Counted from the first letter of the stretch, positions 38,434-46,959 are shown. The stretch is DNA of 64,000 bases from Deltaproteobacteria bacterium (GCA_005774545.1 VAUL01000009.1:1-64000), one strand, 5' to 3'. The notes: a model not told the origin generated them from the letters alone. A program made the numbers and translations.

Positions 38434-39189
38434 TTATCCTTTGACCAAAATCAGGAGCAGCAACAGGGTCAGCAACTCCAGCAGTTCGACGGCGGCCCCG
38501 AGCACATCCCCGGTCACCCCGCCGAGCCGGCGTTTCATCCAGACGCCGAATCCGGCCGCGGCCGCCAGCAGGATCCCGGCGAGCATCACCCCTTCGGCGC
38601 GGAACAGGGCGGCGGCCGCGGCCAGCACCGTCATCGACGCCAGCAGCAGTTCGCGCCGGCCGGCATGGGCCGCAAACGCCGCCCCCGTCCCCTCCGGGCC
38701 GCGCAGGTAGGGGATCGCAACCGTCAGCAGCACCGGCGCCCAGCGCCCGGCCGCCGGCAGCAGCAGCAGCGCCGCCGGTTTGACCGCCGCCGGCAGACTG
38801 AGCAGCGCCTGGTACTTGAGCAGCAGCAGCAGGATCAGGCCGACGGCGCCGAAGGCGCCGATGCAGCTGTCCTTCATGATGCGCAGGGCCGCCTCGCGGT
38901 CGCGGCCGCCGCCGAGGCCGTCGCACAGGTCGGCGAAGCCGTCGAGGTGCAGCGCCCCGCTGAGCAGCGCCAGCAGCGCCAGCAGCAGGGCATCGCCCAC
39001 CGGCCGCGGCAGCAAGTGCGCCAGCCCCTGGTCGATGCCGGCCAGCAGCGCACCGAGCAGCAGGCCGACCAGCGGGAAGAAGGCCAGGCTGCGCCCGAGT
39101 TGCCGGGGCGCCACCTCCGCCGGCGCGCCGACCGGTAGCCGGCTCAGGAAAGCCACGGCCAGGCGCAGTTCCCGCAGGAGGGCGGTCAA
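38434..39189 (-). CDS. cobS: Cobalamin synthase CobS (adenosylcobinamide-GDP ribazoletransferase)
   Basis: A 251-residue polytopic membrane protein. Family motifs: [11 protein letters not shown] near the N-terminus, then [19 protein letters not shown] with the metal-binding acidic residues, and [14 protein letters not shown]. It joins adenosylcobinamide-GDP and alpha-ribazole (phosphate) at the membrane. The start codon is TTG at 39189, overlapping the cobT stop by four bases; no better start is available. Confidence 0.92.
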   Translation of the reverse strand: MTALLRELRLAVAFLSRLPVGAPAEVAPRQLGRSLAFFPLVGLLLGALLAGIDQGLAHLLPRPVGDALLLALLALLSGALHLDGFADLCDGLGGGRDREAALRIMKDSCIGAFGAVGLILLLLLKYQALLSLPAAVKPAALLLLPAAGRWAPVLLTVAIPYLRGPEGTGAAFAAHAGRRELLLASMTVLAAAAALFRAEGVMLAGILLAAAAGFGVWMKRRLGGVTGDVLGAAVELLELLTLLLLLILVKG

Positions 39190-40256
39190 CGGTCGCGCCC
39201 CTCGCTCACCCCGGCATCGGCGAAGGTCTTCACCTCGCGCAGCAGGCGCAGGGCCGCCTCGATCAGGGTCATGCCGAGGGCGGCGCCGGTCCCTTCGCCG
39301 AGGCGCAGCGACAGATCGAGCATCGGCTGCAGGCCGAGGCGCTCGAGCATGGCCGCATGACCGACTTCGACGGAACGGTGGGCGGCAAACACGTAATCTT
39401 TCACATGCGGATGAAGCTCGCAGGCGATCAGCGCCCCGGCGGTGGAGATGAAGCCGTCGATCACCACCGGGATCCGCTCGGCCGCGCAGCCGACGATCAG
39501 CCCGGCGATGCCGCCGATCTCGAAGCCGCCGACCTTGGCCAGCACATCGACCGGGTCGCGCGGGTCGGGCCGGTTGAGGGCCAGCCCCTGCTCGATCACC
39601 CTGACCTTGTGGGCCAGGGCCGCATCGTCGATGCCGGTGCCGCGGTGGGTCACCTGCGCCGGAGTCCGGCCGGTCAGGACGGCGGCAATCGCCGCCGACG
39701 GCGTGGTGTTGGCGATCCCCATGTCGCCGGTCCCGACCAGGTCGACGCCGTCACGCCGGCAATCCCCGGCCAGGGCGATGCCGGCCTGCAACGCCCGCAG
39801 CGCCTCGGCGCGGGACATGGCCGGCCCGCGGGCGAGGTTGGCCGTGCCGCGCCCGACCTTGCGGTCGAGCAGCCCGGCCAGCCGGCCGAAGTCGTGATCG
39901 ACACCCATGTCGACCACCACCACCTCGGCACCGGCGTGCCGCGCCAGGGCGTTGATCGCGGCGCCGCCGTCGATGAAATTGTAGACCATCTGCGGCGTCA
40001 CCTCGCGCGGAAAGGCGCTCACCCCCTCGGCGACCACACCGTGATCACCGGCAAAGGTGAAGACCACCTTCCTGCCGACGCGCTCCTTGCCGGTAATGGC
40101 CACGAACCGAGCGGCGAACTCTTCCAGGCGGCCGAGGGAGCCCTTCGGCTTGGCCTGAGCGTCGAGCCGTGCCTGGCCGGCGGCCAGCGCCGCCGGATCG
40201 ACGGGGCGGATTCGGGCGAGGATCTGCTGAAGCTCCGCGTCGAGGGAATCGGTCAT
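39186..40256 (-). CDS. cobT: Nicotinate-nucleotide:benzimidazole phosphoribosyltransferase CobT
   Basis: A 356-residue CobT, the enzyme that activates the lower ligand base to its alpha-ribotide. Motifs: [60 protein letters not shown] and [15 protein letters not shown] with the catalytic Glu. With bzaF in the same transcript its natural substrate is probably 5-hydroxybenzimidazole. The ATG at 40256 follows AAGGAG. Confidence 0.95.
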   Translation of the reverse strand: MTDSLDAELQQILARIRPVDPAALAAGQARLDAQAKPKGSLGRLEEFAARFVAITGKERVGRKVVFTFAGDHGVVAEGVSAFPREVTPQMVYNFIDGGAAINALARHAGAEVVVVDMGVDHDFGRLAGLLDRKVGRGTANLARGPAMSRAEALRALQAGIALAGDCRRDGVDLVGTGDMGIANTTPSAAIAAVLTGRTPAQVTHRGTGIDDAALAHKVRVIEQGLALNRPDPRDPVDVLAKVGGFEIGGIAGLIVGCAAERIPVVIDGFISTAGALIACELHPHVKDYVFAAHRSVEVGHAAMLERLGLQPMLDLSLRLGEGTGAALGMTLIEAALRLLREVKTFADAGVSEGRDR

Positions 40257-40280
40257 CGCTGCATGCTCCTTGCGAAGGGT

Positions 40281-40817
40281 CTATTTCAGGGCGAGCGGCA
40301 GGCCGGCGGCCACCAGCCAGACCCGGTCGGCGCGGGCCGCCAGCCGCTGGTTGACCTGGCCGGCCAGATCGCGGAAGGCACGGGCCAGCGCGTGCTCGGG
40401 GACGATCCCCTGGCCGACCTCGTTGCTCACCAGGATCAACGGCGCCGGCAGCCGGTCGAACGTGGCGATGAACGCCTCGACCGCCGGCCAGACCGCTTCC
40501 GCCGAGCCCCCGGCCAGCAGCAGATTGGTCAGCCACAGGGTCGCGCAGTCGACCAGCACGGCACCGTGACCGGCGGCGGCCGTGGCCAAGACGGTCAGAT
40601 CGAGAGGCGCTTCGAGCGTCCGCCAGCGTTCGCCGCGCGCCTGCCGGTGGCGGGCAATGCGGCCGGCCATCTCGTCGTCGCCGGCCTGGGCGGTGGCCAC
40701 GTACAGGAGCGGACCGGGCCGGCACTCGGCCAGCCCTTGGGCAAACCGGCTCTTGCCGGAGGCCGCCCCCCCCAGTACCAGCGTGACCGGCACCGTCTGC
40801 TCTGCTGACATGCTCAT
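40281..40817 (-). CDS. cobU: Adenosylcobinamide kinase/guanylyltransferase CobU
   Basis: A 178-residue bifunctional CobU. The P-loop is LVLGGAASGKSRFAQ; further motifs are YVATAQAGDDEMAGRIARHR with the guanylylated His region, VLVDCATLWLTNLL, and LVSNEVGQGIVPE. It phosphorylates adenosylcobinamide and transfers GMP. The ATG at 40817 is chosen because GAGGT lies just upstream; the frame is open further but only through the riboswitch. It is the first gene of the upstream cobamide operon. Confidence 0.93.
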   Translation of the reverse strand: MSMSAEQTVPVTLVLGGAASGKSRFAQGLAECRPGPLLYVATAQAGDDEMAGRIARHRQARGERWRTLEAPLDLTVLATAAAGHGAVLVDCATLWLTNLLLAGGSAEAVWPAVEAFIATFDRLPAPLILVSNEVGQGIVPEHALARAFRDLAGQVNQRLAARADRVWLVAAGLPLALK

Positions 40818-40850
40818 CGCGACCTCGTTCCCCGCCCGGCGCCAGACGGC

Positions 40851-40885
40851 AAAAAGCCCCGGGCCGTGCTGGACGACCCGGGGCT
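40851..40885 (-). terminator. Riboswitch expression platform: intrinsic terminator
   Basis: On the - strand a 12-position stem with one mismatch (40855-40866 with 40874-40885) and a 7-base loop is followed by five T residues. It lies between the cobalamin riboswitch and cobU, so ligand binding would end transcription before the operon. Confidence 0.8.
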
Positions 40886-40929
40886 GACGAATGAACGACC
40901 GCCCGGCCCCTTCCCGCGAAAGGCCCGCT

Positions 40930-41100
40930 TGCATGACCGGGCAGGTCTCCTGGCTCGTGGCTCGCCCTACTGACCGGCCCTTCCCGCCCCGAAGGGGCAG
41001 TGGTCCATCACCGGCGTTCGTCACCACTCACAGTTGCGGGGCAGCGAGGGAATTGCACCCTCTTCCCTATTCTCCCGCCGACGCCTTGCGCCGGGGCGGG
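40930..41100 (-). ncRNA. Cobalamin riboswitch controlling the cobU operon
   Basis: On the - strand the AdoCbl riboswitch core is visible in order: GGGAAGAGGGTGCAATTCC, CTGCCCCGCAACTGTGAG, GACCACTGCCCC, GCGGGAAGG and the B12 box AGCCAGGAGACCTGCC (40940-40955). It lies in the 347-base gap between engB and cobU, with a promoter upstream and a terminator hairpin downstream. Confidence 0.95.
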
Positions 41101-41138
41101 CACCCGATCATCTAACAGTTGCTTGATTTATCGAACTA

Positions 41139-41168
41139 ATTAAAGCAGAGAGTGCCCGGGAGTGTCAA
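41139..41168 (-). promoter_or_regulatory. Sigma70 promoter of the riboswitch/cobU transcript
   Basis: On the - strand a perfect TTGACA (41163-41168) and TTTAAT (41139-41144) are separated by 18 bases. The -35 element overlaps the stop codon of engB. Confidence 0.7.
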
Positions 41169-41782
41169 CGATCAACCGCTTCGGCATCGGCCGGACTGCC
41201 CGCGCCGACGGCCGCTTCGATCCGCTCCCACAACTCCGCCCGCCCTTCGCGGGTCACCGAGGAGAAGAGCGTGAAGACGTCGCGGTCGAGTCCGGTGACG
41301 CGGGCGATGAGCGCCAGTTGCCGGGCCAGTTCGTTGCGACTGAGCTTGTCGGTCTTGGTCACCACCGGGATGGTCGGGCGGTCCGCCTCCTCCAGCCAGT
41401 CGAGAAACTGCAGATCCTCCCGGCTCGGCTCGCGCCGCGAGTCGAGCAGCCAGACCACCGCCTTCAGGTTCTGCCGCCGCCCGAGATAATCGCGGATCAT
41501 CGGCTGCCACTGGTCGCGCACGGCCCGTGGCGCCCGGGCGAAGCCGTAGCCGGGGAGGTCGACGAAATGCAGCGCCTCGTTGATGGCAAAGAAATTGAGC
41601 ATCTGCGTCCGCCCGGGGGTTGCGGAGGTGCGCACCAGCCCGCGCCGGTTGAGCAGGGTGTTGATCAGGCTGCTCTTGCCGACGTTGCTGCGCCCGGCAA
41701 AGGCGATCTCGGGCCAGGCCGAATCCGGACAGGCGGACAGCTTCGGCGCACTGGTGACAAAATTCACGCTCTGGATGATCAT
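41165..41782 (-). CDS. engB: Ribosome biogenesis GTPase EngB (YihA/YsxC)
   Basis: A 205-residue small GTPase (E. coli YihA is 210). G1 is AGRSNVGKSSLIN, G3 is VDLPGYGFA, G4 is TKTDK, and the switch region has TSATPGRTQMLNFF. EngB is needed for assembly of the 50S subunit. The ATG at 41782 gives the family start; the open frame continues upstream without similarity. A GGGAGAGG lies about 13 bases before the ATG, rather far for a ribosome binding site. The stop overlaps the promoter of the cobU operon. Confidence 0.93.
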   Translation of the reverse strand: MIIQSVNFVTSAPKLSACPDSAWPEIAFAGRSNVGKSSLINTLLNRRGLVRTSATPGRTQMLNFFAINEALHFVDLPGYGFARAPRAVRDQWQPMIRDYLGRRQNLKAVVWLLDSRREPSREDLQFLDWLEEADRPTIPVVTKTDKLSRNELARQLALIARVTGLDRDVFTLFSSVTREGRAELWERIEAAVGAGSPADAEAVDR

Positions 41783-41819
41783 GGCGGCCGGCAACCTCTC
41801 CCTCTTTGCTGACGGGCTC

Positions 41820-41848
41820 ATGCTAGCACACGCACCCCTTGCGCCCAA
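41820..41848 (-). promoter_or_regulatory. Candidate promoter of engB
   Basis: On the - strand TTGGGC (41843-41848) and TAGCAT (41820-41825) are separated by 17 bases, 38 bases before the ATG. The match is moderate. Confidence 0.35.
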
Positions 41849-42012
41849 GCACCGATTGCTGTGCTCCGAAAACTTGTCAAAACCGCCGCGCGCGGGAATA
41901 ATGCGTTGATTTTTTTTTTGAAAGCTGATATCCAGAGGGCTGTTAATGGGGTATTCCCCGCTGTATTTAAGCCTGCTGTCATTTGTGTCCATTGCCAAAG
42001 GAGTGCCGTAAC

Positions 42013-42474
42013 ATGGGAGTTCGCCTGTGGATGCGCCTGTTCGCCATAACCGTGCTGCTGCTTTCGTTCTCGGCGGGTATCGTCTTCGCCGAGCAGTCCC
42101 GGCCCGGGCGCCTGATCACCCTGGACAACAAGGAAATCGTCTTTGAAAGCATCAAGAATCGCGACACGGTGAAGGGCTGGTGGAACGGCTCCGCGATTGC
42201 CGTGCCGGTGGACACGGTCTCCGAAATCACCCTCTTCGAAGCCCCCAAGGTCGACTACAGCATCATCGGCAACAACATCAAGACCGGACTCGTCGGCCTG
42301 ACCCGGCGCTCCGACGGCAAGAAGTTCGTGCTCAACGACGCCTTCCTCCCGTCCGACTGCAACTGCAGCTATCTGACCTACACCTACCGCAACCCGTTTA
42401 CCGGCGAGGTTCTGCAGGCCAACGCCGCCATCGACGGGCTGCAGCAGATCATCTTCGACGACGGCGTGCGCTGA
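42013..42474 (+). CDS. Secreted or periplasmic protein of unknown function
   Basis: A 153-residue protein with a clear Sec signal peptide (about residues 1-26, ending in GIVFA). The mature part contains TLDNKEIVFESIKN, a tryptophan pair (VKGWWNG), and a late CNC motif (PSDCNCSYLTYTYRNPFTG). I do not recognise the family. The two cysteines one residue apart could form a redox or metal site, or may be incidental. The ATG at 42013 is chosen because AAAGGAG lies nine bases upstream. It is a single gene with its own terminator, divergent from engB. Confidence 0.65.
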   Translation: MGVRLWMRLFAITVLLLSFSAGIVFAEQSRPGRLITLDNKEIVFESIKNRDTVKGWWNGSAIAVPVDTVSEITLFEAPKVDYSIIGNNIKTGLVGLTRRSDGKKFVLNDAFLPSDCNCSYLTYTYRNPFTGEVLQANAAIDGLQQIIFDDGVR

Positions 42475-42507
42475 CCGCGAGCACTGGCAGTTCGTACCGA
42501 CCCCCGA

Positions 42508-42539
42508 GGGGCGGAACCGGCAGGTTCCGCCCCTTTTTT
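42508..42539 (+). terminator. Intrinsic terminator after the secreted protein gene
   Basis: A perfect 11-bp stem (42508-42518 with 42523-42533), loop GGCA, then six T residues. Confidence 0.88.
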
Positions 42540-42549
42540 CGTCGCCGCG

Positions 42550-42578
42550 TTGCAAGACGCCGATCGGTACGCTATACC
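42550..42578 (+). promoter_or_regulatory. Candidate sigma70 promoter of the ferritin gene
   Basis: TTGCAA (42550-42555) and TATACC (42573-42578) are separated by 17 bases, 40 bases before the ATG. No Fur box is clear. Confidence 0.4.
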
Positions 42579-42617
42579 ATTACTTGAGAAGTCATCATCC
42601 CATTTCCCGGAGGATCC

Positions 42618-43133
42618 ATGTTCAGCAAGAAACTGCTCGACGCCATGAACGAACAGATGAAGAACGAATTCGCCTCGGCCTACCTCTACCTGGCCATGGC
42701 CGGCTACTTCCAGTCCGAAGACCTCCCCGGCATCGCCAACTGGATGCGGGTTCAGGCCCTCGAGGAGCTGACCCACGGCGAGAAGTTCTTCCACTTCATC
42801 TGTGATGCCGCCGGCCGGACCGACATCCGCGCCATCGAAGGCCCGCAGAACAGCTACAAGTCGCCCCTCGACTGCTTCAAGGCGGGACTGAAGCATGAGA
42901 ACTTCGTGACTGACAGCATCAACAACCTGGTGAACCTGGCTCGCAAGGACAACAACCATGCGGCGGAGATCTTCCTGCAGTGGTTCGTCACCGAGCAGGT
43001 CGAGGAAGAAGCCAACTTCAGCCTGATCGTCAAGAAACTGGAGCGGATCGGCAACGACGGCAACGGCCTGCTGCGCCTCGACGAGGAACTGGCCCAGCGC
43101 GTCTTCGTTCCGCCCACGGCAGCCGGCGGATAA
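42618..43133 (+). CDS. Ferritin (non-haem)
   Basis: A 171-residue ferritin, typical in length for bacterial FtnA (about 165-175). Ferroxidase ligands are visible: E17 in NEFASAYLYLAMAGYF, E50 and H53 in EELTHGEKFFHF, and the later Glu/Gln in QWFVTEQVEEEAN. It stores iron in a 24-subunit cage in the cytoplasm and protects against peroxide. CCGGAGG precedes the ATG. The rubrerythrin-like gene follows 19 bases later, so both are probably one transcript. Confidence 0.92.
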   Translation: MFSKKLLDAMNEQMKNEFASAYLYLAMAGYFQSEDLPGIANWMRVQALEELTHGEKFFHFICDAAGRTDIRAIEGPQNSYKSPLDCFKAGLKHENFVTDSINNLVNLARKDNNHAAEIFLQWFVTEQVEEEANFSLIVKKLERIGNDGNGLLRLDEELAQRVFVPPTAAGG

Positions 43134-43152
43134 TCCGCGAGGGAGAGCGCAC

Positions 43153-43650
43153 ATGTTCAACCAGGTTGATCTCAAGGAAGCGGTGCGGCGTTCGATCCAG
43201 ACCGAGAAGAATGCCATGGACTTTTACGTGCGCGGCGCCGCCGCGATGAAGAACGCCGCGGCCCGCCAGGTCTTCGAACTGCTGGCCCGCGAGGAGCGCG
43301 AGCACGCCCACTGGTTCTACAATGTCTACCCCGGCGACGACATCCCCGATCTGGAGAGCTTCCTCAACGCCGGGCCCGCGGTCGATTCCGACTGGCTGCG
43401 CGATCTGGAGCAGGTCAACCTCGCCGGCTTCGACGAGCGCAAGGCCATGGAACTGGCCATGGAGAAGGAGCGGCGCCTGGCCGAGCACCTGCGGGCCGTA
43501 GCGGCCAGGATCGACAACCCCGAGGTCAAGGCAGTCTTCGAACAGAATGCCCGTTCGACCGACAACCACTACCAGCTGATCGAATCCGAGTATGCCCGCC
43601 TGATGGGGATGGTGCACGAGACCGACATCGACACCTACGTCCGCGAGTAG
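43153..43650 (+). CDS. Ferritin-like/rubrerythrin-type di-iron protein
   Basis: A 165-residue four-helix-bundle protein. Di-iron motifs: E18 (IQTEKNAMDFY), ExxH at 48-51 within AREEREHAHWF, a third helix with MEKERRLAEHL, and a fourth with NHYQLIESEYARL. There is no rubredoxin domain, so it is not a full rubrerythrin. Such proteins reduce peroxide or sense iron in anaerobes. It is downstream of and probably co-transcribed with the ferritin gene. GGGAGAG precedes the ATG. Confidence 0.85.
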   Translation: MFNQVDLKEAVRRSIQTEKNAMDFYVRGAAAMKNAAARQVFELLAREEREHAHWFYNVYPGDDIPDLESFLNAGPAVDSDWLRDLEQVNLAGFDERKAMELAMEKERRLAEHLRAVAARIDNPEVKAVFEQNARSTDNHYQLIESEYARLMGMVHETDIDTYVRE

Positions 43651-43676
43651 CACCGGGGCGCTGCCGTGAAACGACC

Positions 43677-43704
43677 AAGGGCCGGGGAACTCCCCGGCCC
43701 TTTT
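43677..43704. terminator. Bidirectional intrinsic terminator
   Basis: A perfect 12-bp stem (43677-43688 with 43691-43702), 2-base loop, then T residues. It lies between the convergent ferritin-like and GGDEF-EAL genes. Confidence 0.85.
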
Positions 43705-43731
43705 GCTTGTGCTGCCGCCTCCGCTCCGTCC

Positions 43732-46125
43732 TCACGCCTCGCCGGGGGCGTCGGCCGCCCCGGGGAGCACCGCGTTGCCGCCGCGCAGGTAATCGGCGAC
43801 CTGATCGGCAGGCAGCGGCCGGCTGAAGAGGTAGCCCTGCATTTCGTCGCACTGCCGGTCCCTGAGCATGTTGAACTGCCCGGCGGTTTCCACCCCTTCG
43901 GCGATGACCTTGAGATTGAGGCTGGTCCCCATCGAGATGATGGCGGTGGCAATCGCCGCATCGGTCGAGTTGACCTCGATGTTGCGGACGAAGGTCTTGT
44001 CGATCTTGAGCGTGTTGATCGAAAAGCGCTTGAGATGGGCCAGCGAGGAGTAGCCGGTCCCGAAATCGTCGATGGAGATGTGAATGCCGAGCTCGCGCAG
44101 CTGGCCGAGGATCGCCACGGCGAACTCCGGGTTCTGCATGATGACCGTTTCGGCGATTTCGAACTCGAGGTCTTCGCCGGGGAGCCCCGTTTCCGCAAGG
44201 ATGACGCCGACCATCTCCACCAGGTTGCGCTGCTGCAGCTGGAACCCGCTGAGGTTGACCGCCACCCGCACCCTGGGCAGGCCGAGTTCCTGCCACTCCC
44301 TGTTCTGGCGGCAGGCCTTGCGGAGCACCCATTCGCCGATCGGGATGATCAGGCCGGTTTCCTCCGCCAGCGAGATGAAATCCGCGGGGGAGAGCAGCCC
44401 CATCTCCGGGTGCTCCCAACGGAGCAGGGCCTCGAGGGCGGTCACCTGGCCGGTTTCGGCGTCGATCTTCGGCTGGTAGAAGATGCGGAACTCCTCGCGA
44501 TCGATGGCCTTGCGCAGGCCGCGCTCAAGGACCATCCGCCGCTCGGAGTCGAGATCCATCGTCCGGTCGTACAGCTGGAAGTTGTTGCGGCCCAGCGACT
44601 TGGCCTGGTACATCGCCACGTCGGCGCGCTTGATCAGCAGGTCGGCATCCTCGCCGTGCAGGGGGAACACGCTGATGCCGATACTGGTGGTGATGAACAG
44701 CTCATGGGTGTCGATGAGCACCGGCTTGGCCAGGTTGGCGAGGATCTTCGCCGCCACCTGTTCGGCGTCGCCGGGCGCATGCAGGTTGACCAGCACGATG
44801 GCGAACTCGTCGCCGCCGAGTCGGGCCACGGTGTCGATCTCACGGACGCAGCTGCGCAGGCGCCGGGCCGCCTCCTGCAGCAACTGGTCGCCGACCGCAT
44901 GACCGAGGGTGTCGTTGATGATCTTGAAGCGGTCGAGGTCGAGGAACAGCACTGCGCACTGCTGCTTCTGGCGACGCGCCAGGGCCTGGGCCTGGCGCAG
45001 GCGGTCGGCGAAGAACAGCCGGTTGGGCAAACCGGTCAACAGATCGTGATGGGCCATGTGGTAGAGCTGCTCCTGGGCCCGCCGCCGCGCCGTGACGTCG
45101 CGGCAGATGGCCCAGACCACCTTGTCCTGCGGTTCGCTGCCGCTGCAGGTAATCGTCCCCTCGACCTCGACCATCTCCCCGCTTTTGGTTACCAGCCGCC
45201 CTTCCAGCGGTTCGACGCGCTCCCCGCGCACCGCCTTGCGCATCTCGGCCAGGTACTTGATGCGAAACGCCGGATCAACGATGTCGGCGATGCTCCGCTG
45301 CATCGCTTCGGCGGACGTATAGCCGAGCGTCTTCTGCCACGCCTGGTTGGTGTAGAGGAAGGTCCCGTCCGGGGTGAGGCTGAAGATCAGGTCGTTGGCC
45401 TGGTCGAGGAAGGTCCGCAGCCGGCCTTCGGCCTCCTGGACCCGGTCGTGCTCGCGGCGGATGACCGCCATCAGGTAGGCGCCGGCCAGCGCCATGATGC
45501 AGTTGAGCAGGCAGACCCAGCACCAGAGCAGCACCAGGTACATCAGGTGATGGTGCAGCTCGGGGTCGATGAACGGCATGTTGCCGTAGGGGAGCACGTC
45601 CAGGTAATGACCGGCCAGGACAATGCCGTAACAGGCGGCGCCGAACAGCCCGAAGAGAAAAACCTGCAGGCGGTTGCCGAGCAGGATCGCCGCCTCGAAG
45701 GTCACCAGCAGGTAGACCGGCCAGAACCAGCTGGCGGCCCCGCCGCTGAAATAGACCAGCAGCGTGACGCACAGGAAGTCGAGCTGCACCTGGAGATGAT
45801 CGCCCCACGGCTTGGCGGCCATCCGTTCCGGGGCGAACTCGTAGCAGGCGTTGTAGCCGAGGATGACGCCGAGGACCAGCAGCATCCCGTAAAACTGGGC
45901 GGGGGTGAGGAACCAGCCGATCGAACTGAACGAGTAGAACAGCCCGGCGGCCACCCCGTAGCAGGCTGCCAGCCCCAGGAACAGCCAGCGCGCCTTGGCC
46001 ACCAGCAGGTAGCGCTGGGCCCGCGACAGCAACGGGTCGTGGCTTGCCTCGGCGCCGTAGAGGCGCACGAAGTCGGTCATGGCCGGGATCGACGGATGGT
46101 CCGGTAAAGAGGATGTATCCGACAC
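43732..46125 (-). CDS. Membrane PAS-GGDEF-EAL cyclic-di-GMP protein
   Basis: A 797-residue protein. About six hydrophobic helices occupy residues 40-225. A PAS domain follows at about 235-350 (FLDQANDLIFSLTPDGTFLYTN-type start). The GGDEF domain spans about 365-525 with an intact active motif RLGGDEFAIV near residue 435. The EAL domain spans about 540-790 with EALLRW (residues near 562), the catalytic DDFGTGYSSL, and IAEGVET. Both domains look catalytically intact, so it could make or degrade cyclic di-GMP depending on the signal. The membrane part may sense an external or redox cue. It stands alone. Confidence 0.92.
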   Translation of the reverse strand: MSDTSSLPDHPSIPAMTDFVRLYGAEASHDPLLSRAQRYLLVAKARWLFLGLAACYGVAAGLFYSFSSIGWFLTPAQFYGMLLVLGVILGYNACYEFAPERMAAKPWGDHLQVQLDFLCVTLLVYFSGGAASWFWPVYLLVTFEAAILLGNRLQVFLFGLFGAACYGIVLAGHYLDVLPYGNMPFIDPELHHHLMYLVLLWCWVCLLNCIMALAGAYLMAVIRREHDRVQEAEGRLRTFLDQANDLIFSLTPDGTFLYTNQAWQKTLGYTSAEAMQRSIADIVDPAFRIKYLAEMRKAVRGERVEPLEGRLVTKSGEMVEVEGTITCSGSEPQDKVVWAICRDVTARRRAQEQLYHMAHHDLLTGLPNRLFFADRLRQAQALARRQKQQCAVLFLDLDRFKIINDTLGHAVGDQLLQEAARRLRSCVREIDTVARLGGDEFAIVLVNLHAPGDAEQVAAKILANLAKPVLIDTHELFITTSIGISVFPLHGEDADLLIKRADVAMYQAKSLGRNNFQLYDRTMDLDSERRMVLERGLRKAIDREEFRIFYQPKIDAETGQVTALEALLRWEHPEMGLLSPADFISLAEETGLIIPIGEWVLRKACRQNREWQELGLPRVRVAVNLSGFQLQQRNLVEMVGVILAETGLPGEDLEFEIAETVIMQNPEFAVAILGQLRELGIHISIDDFGTGYSSLAHLKRFSINTLKIDKTFVRNIEVNSTDAAIATAIISMGTSLNLKVIAEGVETAGQFNMLRDRQCDEMQGYLFSRPLPADQVADYLRGGNAVLPGAADAPGEA

Positions 46126-46252
46126 GGGGCCCCCTTGCTGGAAACGGTCTTCATTGGAATTTCATTGACATATTAACCTGTTTTGCCGCCGGCAACCAGT
46201 CCAATTTATGGCCGGCGCCGGCAGTCCCGGCACTCTCTCGCCGGCAAAGCGG

Positions 46253-46281
46253 TTGTGTTTTTGCAGGAAGGGCGCTATTCT
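46253..46281 (+). promoter_or_regulatory. Candidate promoter of tatA
   Basis: TTGTGT (46253-46258) and TATTCT (46276-46281) are separated by 17 bases, 31 bases before the ATG. The -35 is weak. Confidence 0.35.
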
Positions 46282-46311
46282 CAAACCCACTCTCATGGTC
46301 AGGAGTCCCCT

Positions 46312-46503
46312 ATGTTCGGTCTCGGCACCACGGAACTGCTGCTTATCCTTGTTCTCGTCCTGATCATCTTCGGCGCAGGCAAGCTGCCCCAGGTCGGCAA
46401 ATCTCTCGGCGAGGGGCTGCGCAACTTCAAGGACGGGATGAAGGACGGCTCTGCCGACAAGAAGAACGGTGAGAACGACCGGATCGACCAGGGCAAAAGC
46501 TGA
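46312..46503 (+). CDS. tatA: Twin-arginine translocase subunit TatA
   Basis: A 63-residue TatA-type protein. An N-terminal transmembrane helix ([20 protein letters not shown]) is followed by the hinge [20 protein letters not shown], an amphipathic helix, and a charged tail, as in TatA/E. It forms the pore-like oligomer of the folded-protein export pathway. No tatB or tatC is adjacent, so the rest of the system is elsewhere or this is an extra copy. AGGAG precedes the ATG. Its stop codon lies within GCTGAGCGAT, the core of the short repeat seen elsewhere. Confidence 0.92.
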   Translation: MFGLGTTELLLILVLVLIIFGAGKLPQVGKSLGEGLRNFKDGMKDGSADKKNGENDRIDQGKS

Positions 46504-46530
46504 GCGATCCGCAGTGCAACCAGGTACGAA

Positions 46531-46558
46531 AGAGCCGCCTTTCCCGGGCGGCTTTTTC
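46531..46558 (+). terminator. Intrinsic terminator after tatA
   Basis: A 7-bp GC stem (46533-46539 with 46547-46553), 7-base loop, followed by a T run. Confidence 0.75.
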
Positions 46559-46592
46559 ATGCCCGGCAAGCCCCGCGCAACCCGGCGGAGGC

Positions 46593-46621
46593 TTGTCATT
46601 CCCGCACCGGCATGCTAGTTT
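46593..46621 (+). promoter_or_regulatory. Candidate promoter of the gatC operon
   Basis: TTGTCA (46593-46598) and TAGTTT (46616-46621) are separated by 17 bases, 50 bases before the gatC ATG. The -35 matches in five of six positions; the -10 is poor. Confidence 0.4.
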
Positions 46622-46671
46622 TCGAGTTTAATCAGCTGGAGGCATCTCCTGCAGCAAGGACACCGTCAACG

Positions 46672-46959
46672 ATGAAGATATCCCGTACCGAAGTAGAGCA
46701 CGTGGCCCGCCTGGCCCGTCTCGCGCTCGACCCGGCGGAGCTCGACGCCCTGACCGGCGACATGGATGCGATCCTGGCCTACGTCGACCAGCTCAAGCGC
46801 CTCGACACCAGCGCCATCGTCCCCACCGCCCACGCCGTGCCGATGGCCAACGCCTTCCGCCCCGACGAGGTCCGGCCGTCGTTCACCCCCGAGCAGGCGC
46901 AGCAGAACGCGCCGGCTCCCGACCCGGCCGGCTTCCGCGTGCCGCGCGTCATCGAGTAA
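46672..46959 (+). CDS. gatC: Asp/Glu-tRNA amidotransferase subunit C
   Basis: A 95-residue GatC. It has the family start [18 protein letters not shown] and the C-terminal belt ending around [12 protein letters not shown]. It stabilises the GatA-GatB complex, which converts misacylated Glu-tRNA(Gln) or Asp-tRNA(Asn) to the amidated forms. AAGGA lies about 11 bases before the ATG. It is the first gene of gatC-gatA-gatB. Confidence 0.92.
   Translation: MKISRTEVEHVARLARLALDPAELDALTGDMDAILAYVDQLKRLDTSAIVPTAHAVPMANAFRPDEVRPSFTPEQAQQNAPAPDPAGFRVPRVIE

Noticed and set aside
46165-46190. TTGACA at 46165-46170 as the tatA promoter
   Set aside because: No acceptable -10 element follows at 15-19 bases; the weaker pair at 46253-46281 is better placed.
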